Assembly: GCA_023055355.1 (NCBI GenBank)
Contig: JALJCS010000020.1
Coordinates: 5,749,001 to 5,813,000 of the forward strand
DNA: 64,000 nucleotides
Source of the DNA: Agelaius tricolor
Lineage: Eukaryota; Chordata; Aves; Passeriformes; Icteridae
Reading direction: 5' to 3'
In this document: piece after piece, positions 24,696-34,622 of the stretch
Layout: each line of letters opens with the position of its first letter
Position numbering within the stretch: the first letter of the stretch is position 1
Notes under the pieces: model-generated
Database searches by the model: none
The model's input: only the letters and a program-made list of their open reading frames with translations
Told to the model about the DNA's origin: nothing
Made by a program: the position numbers and the translations under genes

Positions 24696-25200
24696 TGACA
24701 TGAAGAATTACAAGTCAAAAAAGTTTAGGTAGAATGATAGTGAATTTATCACAGGGTGAAAAAATAGATTTTTGGGGTTTTTAGAATGGGAGTTCAGGAG
24801 GCAAGATGGAGGAATCTGGGCATGTCCAGCCTTTCTCCTTCTCCTTCTTCTTGGCCTCCATCTTCTGCTGTGATGTTGGCACTTTTGGATTGGTTTAGAG
24901 TAGAAGCTCACTGTCTAACATAGGTGATAGGTACTGGGAAGTTATGGTAAATAATGTACACATAGTTTTTAGTATAAAAAGGTAACACCACCCTGAGGGT
25001 GGCCAGTGTGCCTCTGTCTGACCTGCTGAACGGAACCTTGGCAGGCCAGGAGAAAGAATTTTATAGATAAGAAACCATAAACAACCTTGAGAATGAGAAC
25101 AGAAGAGTTCTGACTCCTTCTTTGACCACCAGCCTGGGAAAAGAGACTTTCTAACACATCTCAGGGTCACTGTGACCAGCTAAAGCCCCGAGACAAACCA
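24696..25200 (+). mobile_element. Solo LTR of an endogenous retrovirus, plus orientation
   Basis: I recognise the sequence as an LTR of the kind common in songbird genomes; the family name is uncertain. It can be bounded as TG at 24696 to CA at 25200, about 505 bases. ACCT on each side (24692-24695 and 25201-25204) fits a 4-base target duplication. The longer word ACCAACCTT occurs at 24688-24696 and 25197-25205, so the exact boundary is uncertain. A TATA box (TATAAAAA) lies at 24973-24980 and a variant polyadenylation signal CATAAA at 25076-25081, in the correct order for plus-strand transcription. No retroviral gene is attached, so it is a solo LTR left by recombination. Confidence 0.75.
24973..24980 (+). 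promoter_or_regulatory. LTR TATA box
   Basis: TATAAAAA sits about 280 bases into the LTR and roughly 100 bases before the candidate polyadenylation signal. This is the usual order for a U3 promoter. Whether it is still active is unknown. Confidence 0.55.
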
Positions 25201-25549
25201 ACCTTCCATCCACAGCCACCAGGTTTCTGAGGACCTGCACAAAGCAGGAGCAGCCAGGAGCCTCCCCCTGCCAGCCCAATTCAGGCTTCAGCTGATCTGC
25301 ATCCATCAGCAGGACTGCGCTGGTAAGAGCAGACATTCCTGCCCTGCTATGTTTGCTTTGTACTATCATTTTCTTCTCATCAAGAAACAAACTCAATTAT
25401 ATTTTTCTCTGCTCCAGGCATAACTAATCAGCAGGCAACTCCCTCAGTAAGCCCAGCCATTTCCAACACCTCACACACACAGATATCTCAAATAAGAAGT
25501 GTTACTTCTCTACCCCTCAAGGGGTGCAGGCACAGTCATTAATCTTTCT
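25201..25549. other. Intergenic sequence, nothing recognised
   Basis: An 81-codon minus-strand frame is present without a recognisable domain. No further retroviral sequence follows the LTR. Confidence 0.55.
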
Positions 25550-26180
25550 TTCATCTCACAGAATGCTAATAAAACAATCCCCTCCCTATCCCTGAATTGG
25601 GTAGGTCCTAATTAACATGCTAATTGGGCAGATCTTCCCTAATGACTCCCAAACCTCAGCAGTAATATGTTATTTAGATAGAAAAGAGTTATCTAAAAGA
25701 TAGGTAGAATTAAAAAACTGGTGAGACAGAGCAGAGTTTGGATAGGCAAAATACTGAAATGGACATTTCTGCTGTGAAAATTAAAATTCTCCACCTGTCT
25801 ATGATACAGATCACAGATCCAGCACCGTGCAATGTTCAGAGCAAGAATTATTTTGGAGGTAATGTACAGCTGTAATAAAGAATATTATCCATGCAGAGAG
25901 AAGAACCATACGAGTAACAGTGATGTTTTAAAATATATTGCTAAATCTGTTCATTTGAATATCTAAATAAATATGGCTTTTATTATCTGACACATAAATG
26001 TACAAGTTGCTTTGCAAACCCAGCAATGCCAGCAGCTCTGGCACTTTGTATTCATGAGCAACTTCAAGGTGGATAGTTCAAATCTTAATGGAATTAGTCC
26101 ACTGGGGCTGGTATTGTGTTTATTCAGTTAGAGGCTCAATATAATCAAATTTCTCAAAGAGAGCATTTGCTCTCTTCAGA
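25550..26180. promoter_or_regulatory. Candidate conserved non-coding element (two blocks)
   Basis: The first block (about 25555-25690) has TAATTAA at 25609-25615 and GCTAATTGG at 25619-25627. The second (about 25790-26170) is AT-rich with ATATCTAAATAAAT-type words and no long frame. Both are repeat-free. The regulatory reading is inferred from motif density and texture. Confidence 0.4.
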
Positions 26181-29089
26181 AAATAGGACTCAATAATAAT
26201 TTAAATCCCCCATTAAGCTAAAATGAAAATATTGGCAGATGCCATAAAAGTCATTGTTCTGAAGTTTTCTTTCATGCACACCTCTCAGGTAAAAGCTGAG
26301 TTCTTCCAGCAAGGAATTAGGTTTGAAACTTAGAAAAGAAAATCTTTGATGTGTGTTGCTTGAAACATCCAGGGCAGGAGTCCCTGCAAAGGTGGCCTTG
26401 CCCTGCTGCAGGTGCAGTGAACCCCAAAATGCCCTGAAAAGCAGAGTTTTTGTACATGCCACATGTGCAGCCAGAACAGCCTCACACCCAGGCCAGGCAA
26501 CTGAGACAAACATGAAACTTGGGCCCTAAACTGGAAAACCTCAGAGGGAAAACAGAATTTTATTTTTTCCTTATGCTTTTGGAGCACCAAAAATAAGAAA
26601 TAGTGGCATTGGGACACCATGGTATTATTTTGTACAACTTTCTGGACTTTAGCTCCATTTAAAAAGCCATGAAAAGCAGTCAAAACTTTTGACTGAGATA
26701 TTTTGTTTTCTCATGGAGAACAGTTTTTCATTAAAAGGTTTTTTTACAAACTGCCAAAAGCTAAAATGAAATGGTTTTGTCTTGTGTTCTGCTATTCTTT
26801 CCAGTTTTGATTTTTATGATCCTTGCTCATAAAAACAAGATTTTTTCCTCTCCCCTCTCCTCGTTTTACAATGTCTAAAAGTAAAAAATGATATATCCAA
26901 CTATTCATATGTTTTTCCTGCCCATGAGATGGGGACAGGCAATGTAATTATCACTACCCATGGCTGGTACAGACCAAGAAGAAATGGGTACAGCTGAGCT
27001 TTTAAGAGTTCAGGCCCTGTTTTTCATCATTGCAAATCTCCTCTCACTTCTGAAGGCCCATTTGATAAAGAATTTGCTGGTTTCATTTACTGGCAACTGC
27101 AGTACAAACAGTGGCTTTAGATGTATCATCAAAAGCCCTGTTAGGGGGTCAGCACCCTGCTCCACTAAAGTCAACAAAACATTGATTTAAGCAAAGCCCC
27201 TGAGCCCCTCTGGCACCACACTGCTGCTCTTGCCTCCACATGAGGCAGTTTATAACACACATTTAGATAAAATACAGAACAAGAGGCATCAGTCTGCACA
27301 GATAGGACAGCTTCAGTAATATAAAATACAGCCTAGAAGAAATCTATCCTTTTTTTATGCATGCAGTGCTGAAGTGCATGGGATCACAAAGACACATCAC
27401 TTTTCATACTCATTGTTTTGAACAATATCAGGGTTTTTTAGGGGCTGCTGACAGAAAAGAACATTACAATGGAATTACTGCAGCATTTCTGGGGCTCACC
27501 TGTGTTTCTTGTTGGTGTGATGAGGCATCAGGGGGCTGGACAGTCCTTGGGCCACCACTGCTGAGTGACAGACCAGGCTTTCATTCCACAGCAAGCTCCT
27601 ATGGAGCATCCTCAGCCCTGATCAGTGCTCCAAGCACACAGAACTCTTCCACAGCACCATTAAAAGCATCTGCTTATGGCATCTTCATTTACCAGCAGAT
27701 AAGATCCTGGATGGTATTTACAATAAAATAAGTCCTCTGCTGGTTGAATTTATAAAGCTGACTTGTGCTCAACACAGGCAATCAGTATTGGGTATTTTGC
27801 CATGTGACAAGGGACAGCTTTGTACCTGTATTCCTGTATTTGTTTATCTAAAAATACCTGTAAATGCATGGATATACTTTTTTTTTTTTCCTGCTATAGA
27901 ACCTCTTTAGAACACAGCATCAGTATTTCTGTGTACCACACCATGGCAATGTGCTGCAAAAACTGGGCTTGAAGGAAAGGCAGTAAGGGAAAAAGGTTCT
28001 CAGACAGAGACTCAAAAATAATGTAGGCAAAGAGCTTTAGGGTGAGGTACCTTGCAGGGTGTGTTTTTCTGACAGAAACACATTTCCCTCGGCTGCATTC
28101 ACATCTTCTGCATGCTCACATCATGGTTCACTGATATAATTTATCCATCTCAGACCAAACCTCCTGCAGCTGTTAGACACAGAGCACTGACCCTCTATGA
28201 ATTGGCTCTGCTGATTCAATTTTTTTAAAGAGTTGACAGGTTCAGTTTTCACTGTCAGGATCATGTACCAGTTCTCACTGTCAGGATCATGTACCAGCTG
28301 TCTGAAGCACTTTAACATTCTCTGAAATCCCATATCCTCTTCAGCTACCAGGAAACAAACAGAAGCTCCTTGTTTTACATTTCACCAATTCACTAGAGAT
28401 GCAATTGCATGCTTGATCTGGTTCCAATCCATGTGGCCAGATGGTCCCACAGGAGCATGAATTTGGTAAAAAGCCTGGAGAATGCCCCCCTCAGCCTGTG
28501 CAGGAACAGTTCCAGGGTGCATTGCCCCAGGGCAAAGCCTCTGGTCTGGGCAGGGGGCAGGGGAGTGCTCAGGGTGGCAGCAGGAGCCCTCTCTGAGATG
28601 TGGAACCAAAATCATGGTGAGCAGATCTGACCTGAAACCTAAAGCTGCTGCAGGCTTTGCTAAGGTTGGACCAGTTACATAAATACACCTCAGGTAATGT
28701 GGACTGTGAAGCTGTTGAAAGGCTCTTTTTGAAAACATCCCCTTTTGCTCTTTGTTTCAGAATTGCTTTTCTCCCTTTTGTCTTCTTTTGGCGTTTTTCA
28801 AGAACCAGCTTTAAGAGAAAGAACTTTCAGCTGCCTGGAAAGAACAAAACAAAGAGAGGAAACTTTTGATTTATAACCTTTTCTAAACAACAAAAACCCC
28901 CATGTAAAACATCCCCTGATGAGACCCGGGTCATGATGCTACCCCTGCTCAACTGAAGGTGAAATGGTTCTAAGTGAGCTCAAAGGGAGCTCAAAAGAGA
29001 AAAGATTGTTGAGCCAGCTGAGGGTCTAACCTGGGTCTTTCTGAGATGACCTGTTTATTGAAGTTGCTGTGTGGAGTGTAATAGATCAG
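26181..29089. other. Intergenic sequence with a short tandem duplication
   Basis: Nothing gene-like is supported. Frames reach 124 codons (27357-27731 plus) without recognised domains. A short T run lies near 27878-27890. Confidence 0.55.
28245..28297. repeat. Two-copy tandem duplication, period 26 bp
   Basis: The word TCACTGTCAGGATCATGTAC plus three more bases is present at 28249-28271 and again at 28275-28297, identical over 23 bases. Adding the preceding bases gives about 27 bases with one mismatch. The period is not a multiple of three. Confidence 0.93.
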
Positions 29090-29610
29090 TGGGTTTTGAA
29101 AATTCACTAAAGGATGCGTGGGCTGAAAGCATCACAGCTTTGTAAATGGAAATTTTCTTTCTAAAGAGTGAAATATGCAGATTTTGCTCATTGCTTCTAC
29201 ATAAGCGAGTGACCAAATGAAGAGAAAACTGATCAAGAAAAATGTATGCATAATAAAAATGTGTACATGCTTCATCTAAAATTCATTGCCTCCAAAGCCT
29301 CACCATATAATTACTTAATCTTGAGCAGCTGCATGCACAATAAAATTTGCTTGCACTAGGTCTGAACAGAATTAATTTTTCCTGAGGATTGTAACATAAC
29401 CAATACCCTCCAACTGTTCAGCAAGTGGCAACTGAAAACACCACTGAAGTAACTTGAATTAAAAAGAACCTGCTCAAACCAGATTGATTCTGAGCTGACA
29501 TTTGCTGGGTTTAATCATGTACTTCACTGTATAGCAGCAAGAGCCTGAAGAAAAGGCAGAGTTACTGCACACAAAAGTTTATTAATGAATCAGATCTGAT
29601 CCCTGCCTTG
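29090..29610. promoter_or_regulatory. Candidate conserved non-coding element
   Basis: This 500-base AT-rich block lacks repeats and long frames. It includes ATAATTACTTAATC near 29308, an E-box context AGCAGCTGCATGCAC near 29323 and AGAATTAATTTTTCC near 29370. It is similar in texture to the blocks at 19.7 and 25.8 kb. Inference only. Confidence 0.4.
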
Positions 29611-29771
29611 CTCTGCTCAACAAACACGAGAGGCTTTATGTCACAGCTGAAATATTTCATTCCTGCTGTGAGCTCAGGAAATTTGGGCCCTGGGCAGGAG
29701 ATTTTAGACACTGTGCCTATTGCCATGCCTTAGTTTCCTCAGGTTCCCAGAAACTCTGCAAGAAGGTCAAA

Positions 29772-29800
29772 GGGCTGGGGTCCCAGGGGGGGTTTGGGGG
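29772..29800 (+). other. G-quadruplex motif
   Basis: G runs lie at 29772-29774, 29777-29780, 29786-29792 and 29796-29800, with loops of two, five and three bases. The motif is canonical and overlaps the edge of an unrecognised minus-strand frame (29810-30247). Confidence 0.75.
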
Positions 29801-30599
29801 CATCCTGCCTCAGAGTGGAAGGAAAGGGAGAGCCTCAGTAATCTTGTTTGAGCAGAACTTGAAAGGAAAATACTCTCCACCCTGCTCTTTCAATAAAATC
29901 ACTCCTATGCTGACAGCAGGATTTGTTTCAATGTGCCTCATCTTTAAAATATCTGTTCCCATCAAATTCCCTTGAATAATGTTCATTGCTGGGTCACCTG
30001 CCTTGAGATGGGAGCTGCAGGCAGTGAAGTGACCAGACTGATTGCTGTCCTGGAGCACTGCTGTCCTTTGGCTGTGTCCCCACCTGCCCTCCTGCAGCTG
30101 TAGGAATTCTCTGATTAGCAGGGAATTATTCCAGCAGCCCTCTGCTTGCTGCCTGTCCAAACCACACAGGGGGAGCCCGACTTGGTTCCACTGGAGTTGA
30201 GAGAATGTTTCCCACTGGCTGGAGCAGACACCAGGTAAAGTGTACACAAAACTGAAAATCCCAGTCTGGTGAACTTAAAAGTTTAAATTTGGGAATTTAA
30301 AAACTTACTCCAGTAAGAGGAGCTGCTTGACAGAGATCCAGCTCCCACAGTGACCAAGGGGCTGAGGGATGTCCTGAATTTACCAGGGGCAGCTCTTCCT
30401 CACAGAACCAGGCTGCCCACTGCCACGCTCAGCTGGGAAATAAAAGAAGTTCTACACTAATCACAGGACCAAAAACTGCCTTCCCCTCCCCAAAACCCAA
30501 CTGCCTTCAAAATGCTTGGTTTGACAGCTGACAACAGCCACAGCCAGACAAGGAGGGTAGTGGCCCGTGTAGTTTTGTAATTAAGCTAGGTTTGCAAAG
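29801..30599. other. Intergenic sequence with an unrecognised 145-codon minus-strand frame
   Basis: The frame at 29810-30247 (minus) is Gln- and Leu-rich in translation and shows no domain I recognise. The region is GC-moderate. I treat it as non-coding. Confidence 0.5.
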
Positions 30600-30975
30600 T
30601 TTTTATTTTGGAGGGAAAAAAATTCATCAGGATCTCTTATAATTGGAAATGAAACTAAATGAATGCCACTGCTTTTATTCTGGCAGCTGAATTCCAGTAA
30701 TGCTTAGCAATTGCTGGGTTTGTAATGTAAATTTACTACTGTCGCTGCACTGAAATAGATTTCTTCTTTTTCCCTACTCATCAAAGTAAAAAATTTGCTC
30801 CAGCTGCTGCTGATGAAGAACTTGGAGAACATTACCCAGACTATTAGTATTCAGCACACACTGCCAGGTGCACAAATAACTCACTAGAATCCTTCTCAAC
30901 CCAGTTAATTTAATCATGGCTTGATTAGGTTCAACAGACAATACAAAATATTTTCCAAGTTTGAAAAGTTTGACC
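30600..30975. promoter_or_regulatory. Candidate conserved non-coding element
   Basis: This AT-rich, repeat-free block has few open frames and contains TAATTTAATCATGGCTTGAT near 30905 with two ATTA/GATTA-type cores. Motif density and texture suggest an enhancer-like element. Conservation is untested. Confidence 0.38.
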
Positions 30976-31957
30976 TACCTTGGATGAGTACAGAGTGACA
31001 ATGGACACGTCCACAATAAAAATCAGCTTTTCCTGTCTCATCTGAATCCATGTTCAATTTTCTGAGCTCTCTCATTTTAATTTGCTTCCTTCTTCCTATT
31101 TCTGTTAGTGCTGGAAGACAAATGAGCTACCAGGTGCCACAAAAGGTCAAAAGACAGAGAAAGAGAAATTTTAGCATAACTAGATTTTCTCATCCATTGC
31201 ATGATTCTGCTGCACACAGATGGGATTTCTGCTCTGGTTGTGCTCTCACCCAGGGCTGCCACAGCTCCATGTGGCAGAGGAGGAAGGGATGCTGGGGAAG
31301 TTTTGAGCCTGGTCCATCCAGCTGGGTGTCCTGCCTCCCCCAGGAGAGCACCAAGGACTCCTCCAGGCTGCAGAGTCTCAGCCTCCAGAACAATGCTGTG
31401 GCTTGGAGTAAGCACAGGTATCCCCAAGGACAGGGAGAGGTGTTGGTTTGCCTGCTGAATTCACATGGAAAGGAAGCAACTGCAAGGGAAATGAGGGAAG
31501 GTTACAGGTGAGAGGACCTTTGCTGCTGTGCAGAAAAGCCAGACCTTTTCTTAGTGGAAACCCCCTTTTTTATGGAAACAGAGAGTTTTGTGCTCCTAAT
31601 TGTCCAAAGGGTTTGTGTGTTTGCCAGAAGAAGCCTGAAATCAGCTGTGCCAGAAGAACCCATCCCCCTGCTGTGCCTCCTGCTTTTCTTTTGCCTCAGC
31701 TGACAATTCCCAAACTCCCAGTTTGCCATGCCAGGGTGACACAGAGCACCTCTCCCAGCCCAAATCTTGGGTTATATTCCCATCTCCAGCACAGCCACAG
31801 CACGAAGCCACTGAAAGGAGACCTGAGAACCCCTGAAAGCTCAGCCAGATCTGGGTGTTTGAGAAGTGTTGCCTGGAAAGGAGCAGAAAGTACCAGGGGA
31901 CAGAGCAGGGCTGTGCTGCCATCACCTCAGCACTGACAGCTCTCCAATTTCTGGGTG
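30976..31957. other. GC-moderate intergenic segment with overlapping open frames
   Basis: Frames of 153 codons (31050-31511) and 162 codons (31448-31936) lie on the plus strand in different frames, and minus-strand frames of up to 125 codons overlap them. The translations are Ser-, Pro- and Arg-rich without recognisable domains. Several frames open on both strands over the same DNA point to low stop-codon density, not coding. Confidence 0.5.
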
Positions 31958-31963
31958 ACCTGG
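31958..31963. repeat. Target-site duplication, left copy (ACCTGG)
   Basis: The left flanking hexamer is identical to the one directly after the LTR at 32368-32373. It marks the insertion point and fixes both LTR ends to the base. Confidence 0.85.
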
Positions 31964-32367
31964 TGTTGTGTTTTGTGGGGTGCCCAGATAAAGAAAGGAA
32001 TGATGAATCTGACTCCATGTTCTCAGGAGGCGAATTTATTATTTTATTATACTATATTATATTAAAGAATACTAAACTATACTATACTAAAGAATACAGA
32101 AAGGATACTTACAGAAGGCTAAAATGATAATAATGAAAACTCCTGACTCTCTCACAGCTTGGCCATTGAGTCAAAACAACTCACACCAGAATCCAATGAA
32201 ACAATCACCTGTTGGATAAACAATCTCCAAACACATTCCACAGAAGCAAAACACGGGAGAAGCAAATGAGATAAGAATTGTTTTCCTTTTTTTACCTCCG
32301 AGGCTTCTCAGCTTCCCAGGAAAAAAATCCTGGGCCAAGGGATTTTTCAGAAAATGTGAATGTGACA
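31964..32367 (-). mobile_element. Solo LTR of an endogenous retrovirus, minus orientation
   Basis: A 404-base LTR begins TGTTGTG and ends TGTGACA. It is flanked by a perfect 6-base target duplication ACCTGG (31958-31963 and 32368-32373). Read on the minus strand, an AT-rich TATA-like stretch is followed by AATAAA (32035-32040 on plus as TTTATT), about 70 bases before the LTR end, as expected for R-U5. I recognise the sequence style as an LTR frequent in songbird genomes. A 6-base duplication fits class II (ERVK-like) elements. No internal retroviral sequence remains. Confidence 0.88.
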
Positions 32368-32373
32368 ACCTGG
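32368..32373. repeat. Target-site duplication, right copy (ACCTGG)
   Basis: This is the right copy of the 6-base duplication made at integration. The pair is unmutated. Confidence 0.85.
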
Positions 32374-32443
32374 CACCTAACAATGGGGATGAAGGCACCT
32401 GGAGGCCCCTGGGAGGGTTGGTTTTGGGTTTTGGGCCATATTT

Positions 32444-32466
32444 CCCCACCCATCACCCCCTGCCCC
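32444..32466 (-). other. G-quadruplex motif on minus strand
   Basis: C runs on the plus strand at 32444-32447, 32449-32451, 32456-32460 and 32463-32466 give four G runs on the minus strand with loops of one, four and two bases. It lies about 75 bases outside the LTR and is not part of it. Confidence 0.75.
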
Positions 32467-32569
32467 TTCTCTGGATTGCAACAGGACAAGAGTCCCAGTG
32501 TTTGTAAATCACAGCACACCCCCAGCAGAACTAACAGGGCTCTGCACAACCAATCTCTCATTCAGGAGG

Positions 32570-32820
32570 GCCCACAGATTTCATTATTTTGTGAACTATT
32601 AGGCATTACATATCGGGGAAGAATTTGGCTAATTCTGACAGAGTTGGAGTTCCATTCATTAGCATCTGTATAACAGTTTCAATTTCCTTGTTTATTGAAA
32701 ATTGGGATTTCCTACATATTCACCAAGGGTAGTTTTTAAAATAGACATCAGCCTCAAATAATTGTCAATCCACTCAAATTCTATTTAATAAGCTCTGGAG
32801 TAGAGCTTTCTCTTCCAAAT
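32570..32820. promoter_or_regulatory. Candidate conserved non-coding element
   Basis: An AT-rich repeat-free block contains CTAATTCTGACAG near 32629 (a TGACAG TALE-type core next to an ATTA-type core), ATTCATTAGC and ATAATTGTCAATCC. The motif content resembles the other candidate blocks. Inference. Confidence 0.35.
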
Positions 32821-34509
32821 CTTGTTCTGTTTTGGGCAAACTTCAGTGAAGAACAGGCCAGCCCTTAGCATCTAGCTTTGTTGTGTTAACTGCCATGTGG
32901 AAAAAGAAAAGGCCCATCCCCTAAAAAACAAAACACAAATCAAGAATTAAGAGCTTTCAGCTGCATTCAGTTGTCAAACAGGCTCTGGAGTATTAACAGA
33001 TGGAAACATATATTGATGTGATAAACACAGAAAGAGAAGAGTGATGATGCAGGATTAAGCATCAGATTCTGAATTAAATCCAGGTTTTATCTGCTTGACA
33101 GAGGTGTGTTTTATTGCAGCATGACTCTCACCTGCACAGACACAGTTCAGGGTCTGTCAGCATTTTCCAGTCTGTTCCAGAGGGGGCAGGAGGCCTGGGC
33201 TGTGCCCCAGCTGTGCCCATCCTTTCCACTCACTGCCTTGGCACACAGCATCTCCTCTGGGAACAGCAGTGTTTGTTCTGCTAATTATTTTTCCAACTGG
33301 TTTGATTTCCTTTTTTATTTTAAAGGAGAGTTTGAAAGGAAAAGTGTGTGCAGGTCAAATTGTGTTTTCCAGAATTTCAGATAACTTTTTACTGCTTGAG
33401 ATATTTTGTTTTTTAGAAAAAAAAAAAAAAAAAGTTTTCCAGTAAGCACAGAACATGAATGAGATGCTAAATACTGAAGATTGAGAATATGCCCCTTCAG
33501 GTAATTGATTCCAACTCTTCATAGAAAAGACCTTTAGGTTGTAGGCTACAAAGTAAAGACTAATTTGGATTCCTTCAGATCCCAAAGATGTCAGAGTGCA
33601 CCAGTTTGGTTTGGATGGCTGTTAGCTCAAAGTCAGACATCTCTGCAAACAGCACACTTGTTTTCAGTGTTTGTCAGGCAGGCTTGGAAGCAAGGCAGTA
33701 AATAAATATAAAGCTTCTATCAGCAACATTACTTCTGCAAATTTTTGAAATGAATATGGTAATTGGAAATTGTTAAAAATTGATAAACACATGTGAATGA
33801 AAAGGAACTGCTGTGAGGCAATTTAAACAGAGAAACCATGGAACAAAGGAAAAGCAGCAATAGAAATTTTTTTTGGCACGTAAGCAAGTTTATCTTCTTA
33901 AAAAGTGTATGCACACACAAAACCAGAAGATATGGAAGAAAGAAAGTTGGAAAATATTTCAATGAAGGGCCATGTAAGATTCATCCAGCCATGCCTTTGG
34001 AATCAGAAGATAAGGGATGAGTATTAAATTAGCACTAGCAGGGAACTGGGTTTGACTCCATCAGTTATGCTTATGCTGAACTTGGAAAAAGTTTTGATGG
34101 AAAACTTTAACTTGAATTATCAGGAATCTTAGAATAAGAGGCCTGATCCTGCCACATCTGGGAGTTTACCTGAGTGAGAGTGGTACAAAACCATCCAGAT
34201 TGAGAGGCTGCTCTGCAGAGAGTGCTTATTTATGACAGCTTCCCTCACAATCAGAAATTGCAGCCAAAAAGAAATTGCAGTCAAACTCTAGAGTATCTGA
34301 AGATGATAATAAAACGAGATAATCAATAGTCAAGATAATGAATAAAACCTTTTTAACACATGAGATTAAATTTGGTATAAGAATTTAAAGAAAACTCTGC
34401 TGGCTGCAGTGCATAGAGACATTATAAAGAAAAATCTGTTCTAATTGTGGATTTAGAATGGGTGAGAAACTGGCACTAAGCTTATGGCACAAATTTGGCA
34501 TGTCCAGAC
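32821..34509. other. Intergenic sequence with one A run
   Basis: There is no recognised gene. An uninterrupted run of 17 A lies at 33417-33433. Frames of up to 92 codons are chance-like. Confidence 0.55.
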
Positions 34510-34537
34510 GAAAGAAAGAAAGAAAGAAAGAAAGAAA

Positions 34538-34621
<84 letters not shown>

Positions 34622-34622
34622 G
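34510..34622. repeat. GAAA tetranucleotide microsatellite
   Basis: About 28 GAAA units run head to tail, interrupted once by an extra A at 34535-34539. The tract is pure purine on the plus strand. Open frames crossing it give Lys/Glu/Arg runs or Phe/Leu/Ser runs and are artefacts. Its low degree of interruption suggests a young, length-variable locus. Confidence 0.98.

Noticed and set aside
31050..31936. Two plus-strand frames of 153 and 162 codons as possible exons of a gene beside the LTR
   Set aside because: They are in different frames, overlap opposed frames and share no recognisable protein family or splice structure.
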